64,000 nt of DNA from CADCTQ01 sp963844325 (lineage in GTDB: Bacteria > Bacteroidota > Bacteroidia > Cytophagales > 172606-1): positions 3,100,001 through 3,164,000 of the forward strand of contig CAWJNV010000002.1 of assembly GCA_963844325.1 (NCBI GenBank), given 5' to 3'. Under the pieces are notes generated by a model. That model was not told the origin of the DNA, did no database searches, and was given only the letters and a program-made list of their open reading frames with translations. This document shows positions 52,337 to 61,197 of this stretch, one piece after another. Every line of letters begins with the position of its first letter. Positions within the stretch are counted from its first letter, which is position 1. The position numbers and the translations under genes are program-made.

Positions 52337-54970
52337 CTACTGCACCACGAGGCGGCTGAAGGCGGGGGCGGCGTTGCCGGTGCGGGCTTCCACCAAGTAG
52401 ATGCCCTTTCGCAGCCCGTGCGTGGGAAGCTGGTGAATGGTACCGGTTTCGGTCCGTTCGAATTGCAGCCGGCCCAGGTTGTCGTAGAGCCGGTACTGCG
52501 TTTCGGGGGCCGCACGCCACTCACCGGCCACATTTACCGGTTCGCCCCCCTTCACGGGGTTGGGGTACAGTATGATCTGGTCCTCCGGAATGTAGAATAC
52601 CCGCTCCTCGTCGCTGTAGTAGATTTCGTTGCGCACGTTTTCAACCCGCACCCGATACCGGTTGGCACCCCGCCGGGGCAAGGGGTCGGCAAACGTCATG
52701 GTCAGGGCGTTCACCGGCGACACCGACTGCACGGCCACGAAACGGCCGTTCGTCCACCGTTCGAGCTGCACCGAACGCAGCCGGTACGTGGTGGCGAGTT
52801 CCAGGTCCAGGAGCACGGTATCGGTAACCAGCTGGCGGGGCAGCAGCGACACCACGTAACAGGCCGAGGCAGCCCGGGTGGAAACGACGGTATTGCCCCG
52901 CGGCCCGGTAACGCCGCCGAACACCGGGGCCACCGCGTAGTACACCGAGTCGCGGCCGGGGTTGAGGGTCACCAGCGTATCGGTCGTGGTCAGCAGGGGC
53001 TCCATGTACTGGTCGCCGAGGCGGTACAACTGGTAGCCCGAGGCCCCCCGCGCCGGTTGCCAGTAGAGCATCAGTTCGTCGCCGCAGCGGTACCCCTCGC
53101 GGAGTGTGAGGGCCGGCGCCACCGCAAACGTGTCCGACTCGAACGTACCCGCGTCGGACACCAGGCGCAGTTGCATGGAGGCCGCCGTGTCGGGGGGCGT
53201 CCAGGAGAAGGGCGATTGGGGCGACACGTCTTCTTCGCCGGCCGGCAGCCAATCTTCACCCCCCACAACCCGGTATTCGAGCCGGGCCAGGGTATCGGGG
53301 CGGGGCCACTCCCAGCGGACGGGGCTGGGCGTGCCGGCCGTCAATACGGTGCCCCGGACCGGGTACACCCACGCAAACGGCGGTTCGATTTCGTAGGCCA
53401 GGCTGTAGGCTTGCCGGCCCGCCGTTACCCGGTAGCCCCGTACCCGGAATTCGTACACGCCCGGGGCGGGCAGCGTCAGGGTAACCTGTTCCACGTTGTT
53501 GAGGTGGTCTTCGCCGCGCCGGGCGGGCAGGGCCAGCGAGTCGGGGTGGGGGAAAGGGTTGAGCACCCACGGCCGCCAGCGGGCCCCGGTGGTGGGGTAG
53601 CGTACCTGGAGGTCCAAGTCGTTGACCAGCGCCCGGGCGGCGTTGGGGTCGGCTTGGGCGTCGTGCCACACCAGCGTACCCTTGAGCCGGTAGCCGCCCG
53701 CCGGCACCCGCACCGTGTACACCCGTTCAACACCCTGCGCCAGGGAATCCACGAAAAACCGCCCTTCCAGCACGGTTCGTACGGCTCCCAGGGCGTCGGC
53801 ATTGCCGAAACCCGTTTCAAAGTCCACTTCCGGGCGGCCCACGTCGTCGGCGCTGTTGAGCAGGGCGGCCTTCACCAGCGCCGCGGGGGGCAGGCTGCCG
53901 CCTTGCCGGTCGCGGTAAGCCTGCTGCACGAGCAGCGAAATGCCCGACACCAGGGCCGCCGCGTCGGAGGTGCCGTCTTCGCCCATGGCCGCCAGTTCGG
54001 GTTTTACGCGGCCGTCGTGGGCCGGGCCGCGGGAGCTGATGTCTACGAAGCCGCCCCGGCGGTCCACGGCGCCCACACTGAGGGTGTTTTTCGACATTTT
54101 GAATTGCCCCGTCAATGTACCGTACCCGGCAATGCCCGCGTAGGGACCCGTCTTGCTGGTGTCGCGGCCGGCGTTGCCCGACGAAAACACGTGCAGGAGG
54201 GTGGGGTGCCGGAAGGTGGATTTGTCGTATTCGTGGGCTTCCAGGCCGTAGTAGTTTTCGATGCCCACGCCGTAGGAATGGTTTTGGACGCTGATGCCGG
54301 CGGCCAGCAGGGCCGCCGCGTCGTCGGGCAGCAGTTCGGCGAAGTCGCCGTGGGCCAGCCGGGCCCGCCAGGCCACGCCTTTGCCCGCCGGGGCCGAGTT
54401 GCCGCCCCCCACCGCCATGGAGGCCATCATGGTGGCGTGCGCCGAGTAGTCGTTGGGAATGGCGGCGGGGTTGATCATCCGCCCGCGCAAGTCAATGTCC
54501 CGCTTGTCGAAAGCCTTTTCCTTGATCGAAACGGCCAGCCCTTCGCCCGTCAGGGCCGGGTACAGCCCGTGCACCGGGGTGATTTTATTGGCCGTCAGGT
54601 CGAGGCGGTCCTGCGCCAGTTCTTCCCGGGCCACGCGGTTGGGCACGTCCACGTAGCGCACCCACGGGCTGGTGAGCAGCTTTTGCAGCGCGGCTTCGTC
54701 GAGGCCCGTTACCACCACGATGCCGCCCCCGCCGGGCTGGCCGGTAACCTTGGCCCGGGGCAGGTGCCCGGCCAGCCACGACCGGAAGAGGTCCGGTTGC
54801 CCGGTTACCTGCACCCGCACGGTCCGCGGGCCTTTGGGGGCGCCGGGTAGCGCCAACGCCGGGGATAATTTCCGGGCCGTCACCGACGGGGCGGGGATTG
54901 GCTGGTTCTGCGCCCGGAGCAGGACGGTGCTCAGGAGCAGAAGGGGCAGCAGCAGGCAGGAACGATGCAT
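52337..54970 (-). CDS. Secreted S8 (subtilisin-like) protease with T9SS sorting domain
   Basis: The 877-residue protein has a signal peptide (HRSCLLLPLLLLSTVLLRAQ), a prodomain to about 130, a subtilase domain (about 135-370) and fibronectin-like C-terminal modules. It ends in a type A sorting domain (ILYPNPVKGGEPVNVAGEWR; GLRKGIYLVEARTG), so it is exported by the type IX system and anchored or released at the surface. Active-site blocks are unusual: the Asp block reads GLAVSIKEKAFDKRDIDL, with Glu or a shifted Asp in place of D-T/S-G; the His block is SAHATMMASM (near 177) and the Ser block GTSDAAALVSG (near 335). The ATG at 54970 is chosen from the signal peptide. Confidence 0.9.
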   Translation of the reverse strand: MHRSCLLLPLLLLSTVLLRAQNQPIPAPSVTARKLSPALALPGAPKGPRTVRVQVTGQPDLFRSWLAGHLPRAKVTGQPGGGGIVVVTGLDEAALQKLLTSPWVRYVDVPNRVAREELAQDRLDLTANKITPVHGLYPALTGEGLAVSIKEKAFDKRDIDLRGRMINPAAIPNDYSAHATMMASMAVGGGNSAPAGKGVAWRARLAHGDFAELLPDDAAALLAAGISVQNHSYGVGIENYYGLEAHEYDKSTFRHPTLLHVFSSGNAGRDTSKTGPYAGIAGYGTLTGQFKMSKNTLSVGAVDRRGGFVDISSRGPAHDGRVKPELAAMGEDGTSDAAALVSGISLLVQQAYRDRQGGSLPPAALVKAALLNSADDVGRPEVDFETGFGNADALGAVRTVLEGRFFVDSLAQGVERVYTVRVPAGGYRLKGTLVWHDAQADPNAARALVNDLDLQVRYPTTGARWRPWVLNPFPHPDSLALPARRGEDHLNNVEQVTLTLPAPGVYEFRVRGYRVTAGRQAYSLAYEIEPPFAWVYPVRGTVLTAGTPSPVRWEWPRPDTLARLEYRVVGGEDWLPAGEEDVSPQSPFSWTPPDTAASMQLRLVSDAGTFESDTFAVAPALTLREGYRCGDELMLYWQPARGASGYQLYRLGDQYMEPLLTTTDTLVTLNPGRDSVYYAVAPVFGGVTGPRGNTVVSTRAASACYVVSLLPRQLVTDTVLLDLELATTYRLRSVQLERWTNGRFVAVQSVSPVNALTMTFADPLPRRGANRYRVRVENVRNEIYYSDEERVFYIPEDQIILYPNPVKGGEPVNVAGEWRAAPETQYRLYDNLGRLQFERTETGTIHQLPTHGLRKGIYLVEARTGNAAPAFSRLVVQ

Positions 54971-55146
54971 GTTGTTAAGGAAGAAGTGGCGGCCATTAAA
55001 CGGTACGGGCACGTTACCAAATTTACGGAAAAGGCAGAAAACGGGCTTCCCCCAGTTGGACCGGCCGGCGGGCGGAACGGAACGCCGGGGAAAAACCATT
55101 GGACTCGCAATCCGTATTAGCAGCGTATTATTATTCCGGGAAAAAA

Positions 55147-56619
55147 ATGAACAAACTTACTGCCAAAGGGTTAGCCCTGGTCCTGCTGCTGGGGCTGGGG
55201 TCGTGCGCCCGCAACCCGGTCACGGGGAGAAAAGACTTCGTCCTGCTCTCTGAGCAACAGGAAATCGCCATGGGCCAGCAGTCGGACCCGAGCATCGTGG
55301 CCGAGATGGGGCTGTACGAGGACAAAACGCTGCAAAGCTTCATCAACGAAAAGGGCCAGCAAATGGCGAAGGTGTCGCACCGGCCCGAACTCAAATACGA
55401 ATTTAAGATCGTGGATTCGCCCGTCGTCAACGCTTTTGCCGTGCCGGGGGGCTACGTGTACTTCACGCGGGGCATCATGGCGCACTTCAACAACGAAGCC
55501 GAATTTGCCGGCGTGCTGGGCCACGAGATCGGCCACATTACCGCCCGCCACTCGGCCAAGCAGTACAGCAAGGCCATGCTCGCCCAAGTGGGCCTGATCG
55601 CCGGGATGGTGGTGTCGCCGCAGTTCGCGCAGTTTGCCGAGCAGGCCCAGCAGGGGTTGGCGCTGCTTTTCCTCAAGTTCGGCCGCGACGACGAGAGCCA
55701 GTCGGACCGCCTCGGGGTGGAATACTCGACCAAGATCGGGTACGACGCCCAGGAGATGGCCGGATTTTTCAATACGCTCGACCGCATGAGCAAGAAGGGC
55801 GAAGGGGAGGAAAGCATACCTACGTTCCTCTCTACGCACCCCGACCCGGCCGACCGCTACCAGAAGGTGCAGAAGCTGGCCTCCGAGTGGAAGGCCCAGG
55901 TGGGCGACCAGAAGCTGGCCGTCAACCGCGACAGCTACCTGAAGATGATCGACGGCATCGTGTACGGCGAGGACCCCAAGCAGGGATTCGTGGAAAAGAA
56001 CGCGTTTTACCACCCGGTGCTCAAGTTCCAGTTCCCCATCCCCAACGGCTGGCAGTTGCAGAACTCCCCGCAGCAGGTGCAGATGGCGCCCAAAAACGGC
56101 AAGGCCCTGATGAGCCTCTCGCTGGCCCCGGGCAAATCGCTGGAAGAGGCCGGCCGGGCTCTGGTGGAGCAATACAAGCTTACGGTGGTGGAGTCCAAGA
56201 GTGATAATGCCAACGGGCTGCCGGCGCTGGCCATCGTGGCCGACCAGACCGGCGACCCGCAGCAACAGCAGCAGCAACAACAGCAGCAACCTGCCGTGCG
56301 GGCCCTCATCTACCTGGTGCAATACAGCGGCAACGTTTACAACATCATGGGCCTGAGCACCGCCAATGACTTCCAGGGTTACTTCCAGACGTTCTACGGC
56401 GTAGCCTCCGGCTTCAAGCAGCTCACCGACCCGTCCAAGCTCAACCGCCAGCCCGACCGCATCCGCGTAAAGACCGTCCGCCAGGCCGCCACCCTTTCCC
56501 AGGTGCTGCGCGAACACCAGGTGCCCGCCGACCGCCACGAAGAAGTAGCCGTCCTCAACGGCATGCGCCTCAAAGACCGCGTCGAAGCCGGCACGATGAT
56601 CAAAGTGCTGGGGAAATAG
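55147..56619 (+). CDS. M48 family metallopeptidase, lipoprotein, with LysM-like tail
   Basis: The 490-residue protein has a lipoprotein signal ending LGSC (Cys20), then the M48 domain with NAFAVPGGYVYFTRGIMAHF and zinc motif HEIGHITARH (HExxH near residue 125), followed by SQSDRLGVEY with the third ligand. Similar BepA/LoiP proteins maintain outer-membrane protein quality. A run of ten glutamines (DP then Q) lies near residue 372, and a LysM-like segment ends the protein (HEEVAVLNGMRLKDRVEAGT). The ATG at 55147 is chosen for the lipoprotein signal. Confidence 0.9.
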   Translation: MNKLTAKGLALVLLLGLGSCARNPVTGRKDFVLLSEQQEIAMGQQSDPSIVAEMGLYEDKTLQSFINEKGQQMAKVSHRPELKYEFKIVDSPVVNAFAVPGGYVYFTRGIMAHFNNEAEFAGVLGHEIGHITARHSAKQYSKAMLAQVGLIAGMVVSPQFAQFAEQAQQGLALLFLKFGRDDESQSDRLGVEYSTKIGYDAQEMAGFFNTLDRMSKKGEGEESIPTFLSTHPDPADRYQKVQKLASEWKAQVGDQKLAVNRDSYLKMIDGIVYGEDPKQGFVEKNAFYHPVLKFQFPIPNGWQLQNSPQQVQMAPKNGKALMSLSLAPGKSLEEAGRALVEQYKLTVVESKSDNANGLPALAIVADQTGDPQQQQQQQQQQPAVRALIYLVQYSGNVYNIMGLSTANDFQGYFQTFYGVASGFKQLTDPSKLNRQPDRIRVKTVRQAATLSQVLREHQVPADRHEEVAVLNGMRLKDRVEAGTMIKVLGK

Positions 56620-56698
56620 GGAAAGGGTAAGAAAGGGTTGGACAAGTGTCCAGGGGTTGTGGTGCGGTGGCGGGAAAGATTTGTACGGACAAAATAAC

Positions 56699-56727
56699 GA
56701 AAGCCACCCGCTGAGGTGGCTTTTTTT
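56699..56727 (+). terminator. Rho-independent terminator after the M48 gene
   Basis: AAGCCACC-(6-nt loop)-GGTGGCTTTTTTT is a compact GC stem with seven T, 80 bp past the stop codon. Confidence 0.9.
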
Positions 56728-56789
56728 ACGGGATGGCGCCTGAATGGTTTTAACGGCCCTCCCAACGCCCAAAACGCGGTTCAACCCTC

Positions 56790-57137
56790 CTAATTCGCCA
56801 CCAGGTTATCGGCAATGGCGCGGCTCCAAAGGAGGCTGGTGGTTTTGTTCCAGAACAGTTCGACGTGGACGGTGCGGCAGTCTTCGATGAACTGGCCGAG
56901 GGTGGAAGGCATCCGCAGGCGCTTGCCGTTGATGCAGTAGGTGTGCTCTTCGAACCAGATGACATTGCGTTCTTCGGAGCTGTCGATGTAGCGGCTGTAG
57001 GGTTCGTAGAACTCCCAGCCTTTAAAATAACTCAGGATCATGCGGGGCTCGAAAGGCCGGGCGTACAGTTGCTCCAGGGATCGTAATTGCATGTAAGGGA
57101 AAAGCCTGGTTAACTCTTCAAACAGTAAAGACTTCAT
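56790..57137 (-). CDS. Small hypothetical protein
   Basis: The 115-residue protein MKSLLFEELTRLFPYMQLRS... is unrecognised. It is soluble, rich in Phe, Tyr and Glu, with a predicted helix at the N-terminus and strand pairs later (SSEERNVIWFEEHTYCINGK; RTVHVELFWNKTTSLLWSRA). It has one cysteine pair. The gene stands alone between two convergent/divergent neighbours and has its own start at 57137. Confidence 0.6.
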   Translation of the reverse strand: MKSLLFEELTRLFPYMQLRSLEQLYARPFEPRMILSYFKGWEFYEPYSRYIDSSEERNVIWFEEHTYCINGKRLRMPSTLGQFIEDCRTVHVELFWNKTTSLLWSRAIADNLVAN

Positions 57138-57294
57138 AACAGTAGGGGCTTGGTGATCTATACGATTATGCCAGTAAGCCTATATACGAATTCAAAGGAC
57201 TGCGTTTAGGGACAATTCTGCTAACGGGGGGCTTCGTTCGGTAAAAAGAAGGGAAACTTCGACAAAGCTTGACGGCTCGGGCGGGCCGCCAACG

Positions 57295-57327
57295 ACGAAG
57301 CCGCCCAGTTGGCTGGAACGGCTTCGT
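57295..57327. repeat. Hairpin between the hypothetical and HEIGH-peptidase genes
   Basis: ACGAAGCCG (57295-57303) is inverted as CGGCTTCGT (57319-57327), with further G-U pairing outward. No T-run is adjacent. Confidence 0.55.
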
Positions 57328-57393
57328 TGTGGGTAGTACGGGGGCAATGCGTCAACCGGCCCCGGCCGGGCAGATCACCTTGCGGTGGGCAGA

Positions 57394-58197
57394 TCAGTAC
57401 AGGTAGTTGAGGGCCGCGCGGTCGAAGCTGGAGAATTCACCCGTTTCGGTGCTGGAGAAGCAGGCGTTCATGAGTGAGTTGGCGTCGTTGCCGGTGGGCG
57501 TGCCGGGGATGTGTACGGCGCCGTACGTGCCCTGGCCCTCCGTTCCGCCCGAGCCGCAGGACAGCGAACGGTTAAACCAGTCGGAGTGGCGCAGGCCCAC
57601 GCAGTGGCCCAGTTCGTGCGTCACCACGTGTTCGCACACGTCGAGCGAATAGTTGCGGGTGCCGCCGTAGATGGTCACTGAGTTGTAAGGAGCGCCGTTG
57701 CCCGGAGGGAAGCCGGCCACGCCGCCGGCGCTGGTGCCCGACTCCCGCACCACAATGAGGCCCCCGCTGGTAACCCGGCGGAAGGTAAGGCCCAGGCCCA
57801 GGGCGTTGTAGTTGGCAATGGCCAGGTCGAGCGCCTGGCTGATGCGGGTAGACAGGTTGTAACCGCGTACCGTGATGACCTGCGGGCTGCGCACGAGGTT
57901 GTAGGTCCGGTACTGTTCGCCGCGGGGGCCGTTTACCACCACGGGGTCGCCCATGGCCGCCAGGGCCTGGGGCGTAATGAGCATGTCGCCTTCCACCAGG
58001 AAGTCGGGACCCACTTTCCGGAGGTCACTCACGTCGAAGCCCAGCTCCTTGAAGCGGAGTTTGGCGGATTCGGTTACGCCTTCTTGGGCAGTGGCCGGGG
58101 CCGGCGCGGCCTCCTCGGTCTTCTGGCAGGCGGGAATGAAAAGCAATGCGGCCGCGAAAGGCACGGCGAGCAGCAGGGAGGTAATGGGCTTGCGCAT
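57394..58197 (-). CDS. M57-like (dual-action HEIGH) metallopeptidase, lipoprotein
   Basis: The 267-residue protein has a lipoprotein signal with Cys24 (LFIPACQ) and an extended zinc motif HELGHCVGLRHSDW near residue 194, i.e. HExxHxxGxxH, the metzincin-type arrangement. Upstream, TRISQALDLAIANYNALGLG and VTSGGLIVVRESGTSAGGVA fit the dual-action HEIGH metallopeptidase family. It is expected to act in the periplasm or at the cell surface on unknown proteins. The ATG at 58197 is chosen from the signal peptide. Confidence 0.88.
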   Translation of the reverse strand: MRKPITSLLLAVPFAAALLFIPACQKTEEAAPAPATAQEGVTESAKLRFKELGFDVSDLRKVGPDFLVEGDMLITPQALAAMGDPVVVNGPRGEQYRTYNLVRSPQVITVRGYNLSTRISQALDLAIANYNALGLGLTFRRVTSGGLIVVRESGTSAGGVAGFPPGNGAPYNSVTIYGGTRNYSLDVCEHVVTHELGHCVGLRHSDWFNRSLSCGSGGTEGQGTYGAVHIPGTPTGNDANSLMNACFSSTETGEFSSFDRAALNYLY

Positions 58198-59366
58198 AGG
58201 AATAAAGGATGGGGTTAAGGGTAAAAAAAGGTAAGACTGGTGTTGCGCCGGGAAATAATATAAAGGCAATAGGGTTTACGACAGCGTAAATTAGCTGTTT
58301 GCGAAAAATTCACGAAATAATTTACCTTTTTTAACTGAAAAACGAAAGGGAAGGGGTGCAGAAAATTTTTGGTTGCGGTCCTTTACGGCGGCACCCGGGA
58401 GAAGGATGCACGCAGCCCGGAATTTTTTTGCGGTGCGTTTACACGTAAGGAAGCAAACCCCAAGTTGAGGTTTGCTTCCTGGTTAGCGTACTGCAGAACT
58501 GCTTTTAACCTCTATTAAACGCAATGTAATAAAATAAACAATGGTTTACAATGTAAAATCAATTCGCCCTCTGCATTTTTCCGCGGCGAAAAAGGAGGGG
58601 TTGAAATTTGATGGGACCGGGTTGTAACCTATCGTGTGGCGTTCCGTATAGGGAGGTAGTTGGAACGATGAAGTTGGCTACGAACATAGATCAGCAGTGA
58701 CGCCCAGGCGATTACAGAGCGGGAAGTATGCAGGGATGGTAATTGCCCCGGTAGTGAAAAACGCTTAGAAAGATTTGGGCCGGTGACCTTAGGGGCCGGC
58801 GATACAAAAAAAGCTCTTGTGATGAACAAGGGCTTTTTTTATGTAGGGGGTAACTCCGTATTTACTACCATTTTACAAAATCCGTATAAATTCCTTGCAC
58901 AGAAGTCGACGTTTCCCGTACAAGACCCTTGGTATCACCAGTCTAGGGAGTTTTGAAAAAGAGTTTAGCACACGCGCAGCCTCCGTAAGCAGGTTGCCCG
59001 CAGAAGACAACCCGGCAGAGGTAGTCTTGACGAACGAACGGGAAAAGACTCGGACAGTGAGCAATACCGGTGCGGGGAATGCAAGTTCTCCCATCATTTT
59101 TTTGGCGGGACGGCGCCGGCCGGCGTCTCTGTTCCCGGCTACTGTACGACCAGACGCAGTTGCCTCTGCGCAACCGTATGCAATCCCTTTCGTTTCAAGA
59201 GGTGTAAAATGCCCGCACCGGGAAAAATCACGTGTTTCGGCCCTGCCGTGCGCACGGTTCTAGCGGTGGGATAAAAAATAATTGCACGGGAACCCGAAAA
59301 GATAACTCGTTCACGTAAACAGAATTAGTAACAAACCTTAGCCTAAATCAGTATAACTCAATCATT
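58198..59366. other. Long intergenic region with hairpins, no gene assigned
   Basis: It contains a perfect 12-bp hairpin AGGAAGCAAACC/GGTTTGCTTCCT (58448-58459 / 58469-58480) and a strong terminator at 58806-58840 that is not preceded by any coding sequence. From about 58560 the GC-rich stretch before it could encode a small RNA. The remainder (58850-59366) shows no feature beyond an AT-rich run before the lipoprotein gene. Confidence 0.5.
58806..58840 (+). terminator. Strong intrinsic terminator without an upstream gene
   Basis: AAAAAAGCTCTTGT-GATGA-ACAAGGGCTTTTTTT forms a stem with one G-U and T-runs on both sides, so it could act in either direction. The nearest annotated gene on either side is hundreds of bases away, which suggests an unannotated transcript. 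Confidence 0.75.
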
Positions 59367-59663
59367 ATGAACAAGCAGTGGAAAAACCTCAAGAGCATCC
59401 TGGCAAAAGGGCTCTTTATGATGTCGACGGTAGCACTTACCGGGCTTTATGCCTGCAGCCAGGGCTCCGGCGGGGGTGAGTCGGATGCAAGCGGTACGGA
59501 TGCCGCAACGGAAACCGGAACGGGTACGGACGCCGGGGCAACCGGCAGCATGGATACCACGACGATGGGTACCGGCTCCGCAGCCGACACCATGGGTACG
59601 GGTACCGGCACCGGCACGGATACTGCCGGTACGGGCGGTACCGGCTCCGGCAGTGGTCAATAA
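59367..59663 (+). CDS. Gly/Thr-rich lipoprotein (short paralogue)
   Basis: The 98-residue protein has a lipoprotein signal (KGLFMMSTVALTGLYACSQG, Cys30) followed by a low-complexity tail of Gly, Thr, Ser, Asp and Ala (TGTGTGTDTAGTGGTGSGSG). No folded domain is visible. The signal region closely resembles that of the 300-residue repeat protein 111 bp downstream, so the two are paralogues and the tail has been extended in one of them. It probably forms a disordered cell-surface coat. Confidence 0.75.
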   Translation: MNKQWKNLKSILAKGLFMMSTVALTGLYACSQGSGGGESDASGTDAATETGTGTDAGATGSMDTTTMGTGSAADTMGTGTGTGTDTAGTGGTGSGSGQ

Positions 59664-59773
59664 TCAAGACAAAGATGGTTACGGAGCCCCGGGCTGCCGA
59701 CGACCATTTTTTTATTTAATAAATTAAATTCAATACAATAATAGACCCAAGTCTATTCAACCAGCTTACAATT

Positions 59774-60676
59774 ATGCACAAGATCGAAAGAAGTGTAAGG
59801 ACCTTAATTGCAAAAGGATTTTTTGCAATGTCCATTTTGAGTTTGCCCCTGATGTATGCCTGCGCTCCGGCAGCGGGCACGCAGGGCGGCACGACCGGCA
59901 GCGGTAACACGGATACCGGCACTTACGGCAGCGGCACGGGCACCAGCGGCACTGGCACTGGCACCACCGGCTCGGGTACCGGCACTACGGGTTCCGGCAC
60001 CGGCACGACCGGCAGCGGCACCACGGGTTCGGGTACTACGGGCTCCGGCACGAGCGGCTCGGGCACTGGTACCACGGGTAGCGGCACGACCGGTACTTCC
60101 GGCACCGGCACGATGGGTTCGGGCTCTACGGGCACCGGCTCAATGGGCAGCGGCTCTACCGGCACCGATGCCGGTACTTCGGGCAGCGGCAGCACTGGTA
60201 CCACGGGCTCCGGCTCAATGGGTACCAGCGGCTCTGGCACGACGGGCAGCGGCACCCAGGGCGGCACCGGCACCAGCGGTACTTCCGGCTCTCAGTCGGG
60301 CACCGGCGCCAGTGGCAACACGGGCACCGGTACTACGGGCTCCGGCTCGACGGGTACTTCCGGCAGCAGCACGGGCACCACGGGTTCGGGTACCGGCACG
60401 ACCGGTTCCGGCACCACGGGCACGGGCACTACCGGTTCGGGCACTGGCACGACCGGCAGCGGCACCACGGGTTCGGGTAGCACCAGCGGCAGCGGTACCA
60501 CCGGTACCAGCGGCTCTTCTACCCGCAGTGGCAGCGGTACGGGTACCACCGGTACCGGCACCCGCAGCGGTAGCGGTACTACCGGTACGGGCACCACGGG
60601 TACCGGCACTGGCACCAGCGGCTCCGGTACCGGCACGACTGGCACCGGCACCGGTTCGGGCACCGGCAACCAGTAA
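59774..60676 (+). CDS. TTGSGTG-repeat lipoprotein (long paralogue)
   Basis: The 300-residue protein has a lipoprotein signal (SILSLPLMYACAPAAGTQGG, Cys30) and then about 260 residues built almost only from Gly, Thr and Ser in drifting units such as TTGSGTG, TSGSGTG and TGSGSTGT. It is low-complexity and probably disordered, reminiscent of adhesive or spacer segments. Every frame through this DNA is open because the codons are near-periodic, but only this one has a lipoprotein signal. A terminator at 60712-60741 ends the unit. The paralogue lies 111 bp upstream. Confidence 0.8.
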   Translation: MHKIERSVRTLIAKGFFAMSILSLPLMYACAPAAGTQGGTTGSGNTDTGTYGSGTGTSGTGTGTTGSGTGTTGSGTGTTGSGTTGSGTTGSGTSGSGTGTTGSGTTGTSGTGTMGSGSTGTGSMGSGSTGTDAGTSGSGSTGTTGSGSMGTSGSGTTGSGTQGGTGTSGTSGSQSGTGASGNTGTGTTGSGSTGTSGSSTGTTGSGTGTTGSGTTGTGTTGSGTGTTGSGTTGSGSTSGSGTTGTSGSSTRSGSGTGTTGTGTRSGSGTTGTGTTGTGTGTSGSGTGTTGTGTGSGTGNQ

Positions 60677-60711
60677 TCCGCCGGCCTGAGGCCAAGCCAA
60701 TTCATGAAAGA

Positions 60712-60741
60712 GGAGTGTACACGACTGTACACTCCTTTTTT
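60712..60741 (+). terminator. Rho-independent terminator after the repeat lipoprotein
   Basis: GGAGTGTACA-CGAC-TGTACACTCC is a perfect 10-bp stem followed by six T. Confidence 0.92.
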
Positions 60742-60844
60742 GTTTTCGGCCGGAGGGCAGGGGGATAAAGAGGGCAAGCAAGAGGCCCTGCACAGAAGTG
60801 AACCATTTCGTGGGCAAAAAGCTACTCCGATACGTTATTACAGG
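60742..60844. other. Intergenic, no feature
   Basis: No ORF of coding character or hairpin is seen. Confidence 0.4.
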
Positions 60845-60923
60845 CTACCAATATTCCGTCCCTACGGGACTGTAAAAAGGAGATGTGGCGTGTTTTCTAC
60901 CCACATTTCGTCCCTACGGGACT
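60845..60923. repeat. Two copies of a TCCCTACGGGACT hairpin repeat
   Basis: CTACCAATATTCCGTCCC... at 60845-60871 and CTACCCACATTTCGTCCC... at 60897-60923 share the core CGTCCCTACGGGACT; GTCCC and GGGAC pair around TAC-like loops. They are spaced 52 bp apart. Confidence 0.8.
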
Positions 60924-61120
60924 GGGCTGCGCCTACTTAACTGACTCGTCTGCCCCGACGTCCCAACTCATTCCATTCTTACCGGGCAACGGGCGTAAAC
61001 ACTTGAGCAAGAATGCCTCAACATAGAGCATTTCTCGGGAAAGTCCCGGTTGGATAACGTGCCGCCTGCCTCGTGCATGAATTGATGATAACGATTCATT
61101 CCACCGGAGGCGGAAGCAAT

Positions 61121-61166
61121 AAAAAGCACGAAGCAGGACTTCGCGTTAGCTCGCCCTGCTTCGTGC
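61121..61166 (-). terminator. Rho-independent terminator after tatC
   Basis: On the minus strand GCACGAAGCAGG (61166-61155) pairs perfectly with CCTGCTTCGTGC (61137-61126) and is followed by TTTTTATT. It lies 31 bp past the tatC stop codon. Confidence 0.85.
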
Positions 61167-61197
61167 CTGCTGTACTTCGCCCGTTGCGCTCAATCAA

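Noticed and set aside
52304..54850. Long open frame on the plus strand opposite the S8 protease (over 800 codons)
   Set aside because: It lacks any domain or signal and is rich in Gly, Val, His and Arg, typical of an antisense shadow in GC-rich DNA; the minus strand has a signal peptide, protease blocks and sorting domain.
58895..59263. Plus-strand frame of about 120 codons in the long gap before the repeat lipoproteins
   Set aside because: Its translation shows no signal, domain or biased codon use, and no promoter or stop-adjacent terminator is associated.
59856..60817. Several Ala/Pro/Arg- or Val/Pro-rich open frames overlapping the TTGSGTG lipoprotein
   Set aside because: They arise because the repeat DNA is periodic and stop-free in most frames; only the lipoprotein frame has a plausible start and signal.
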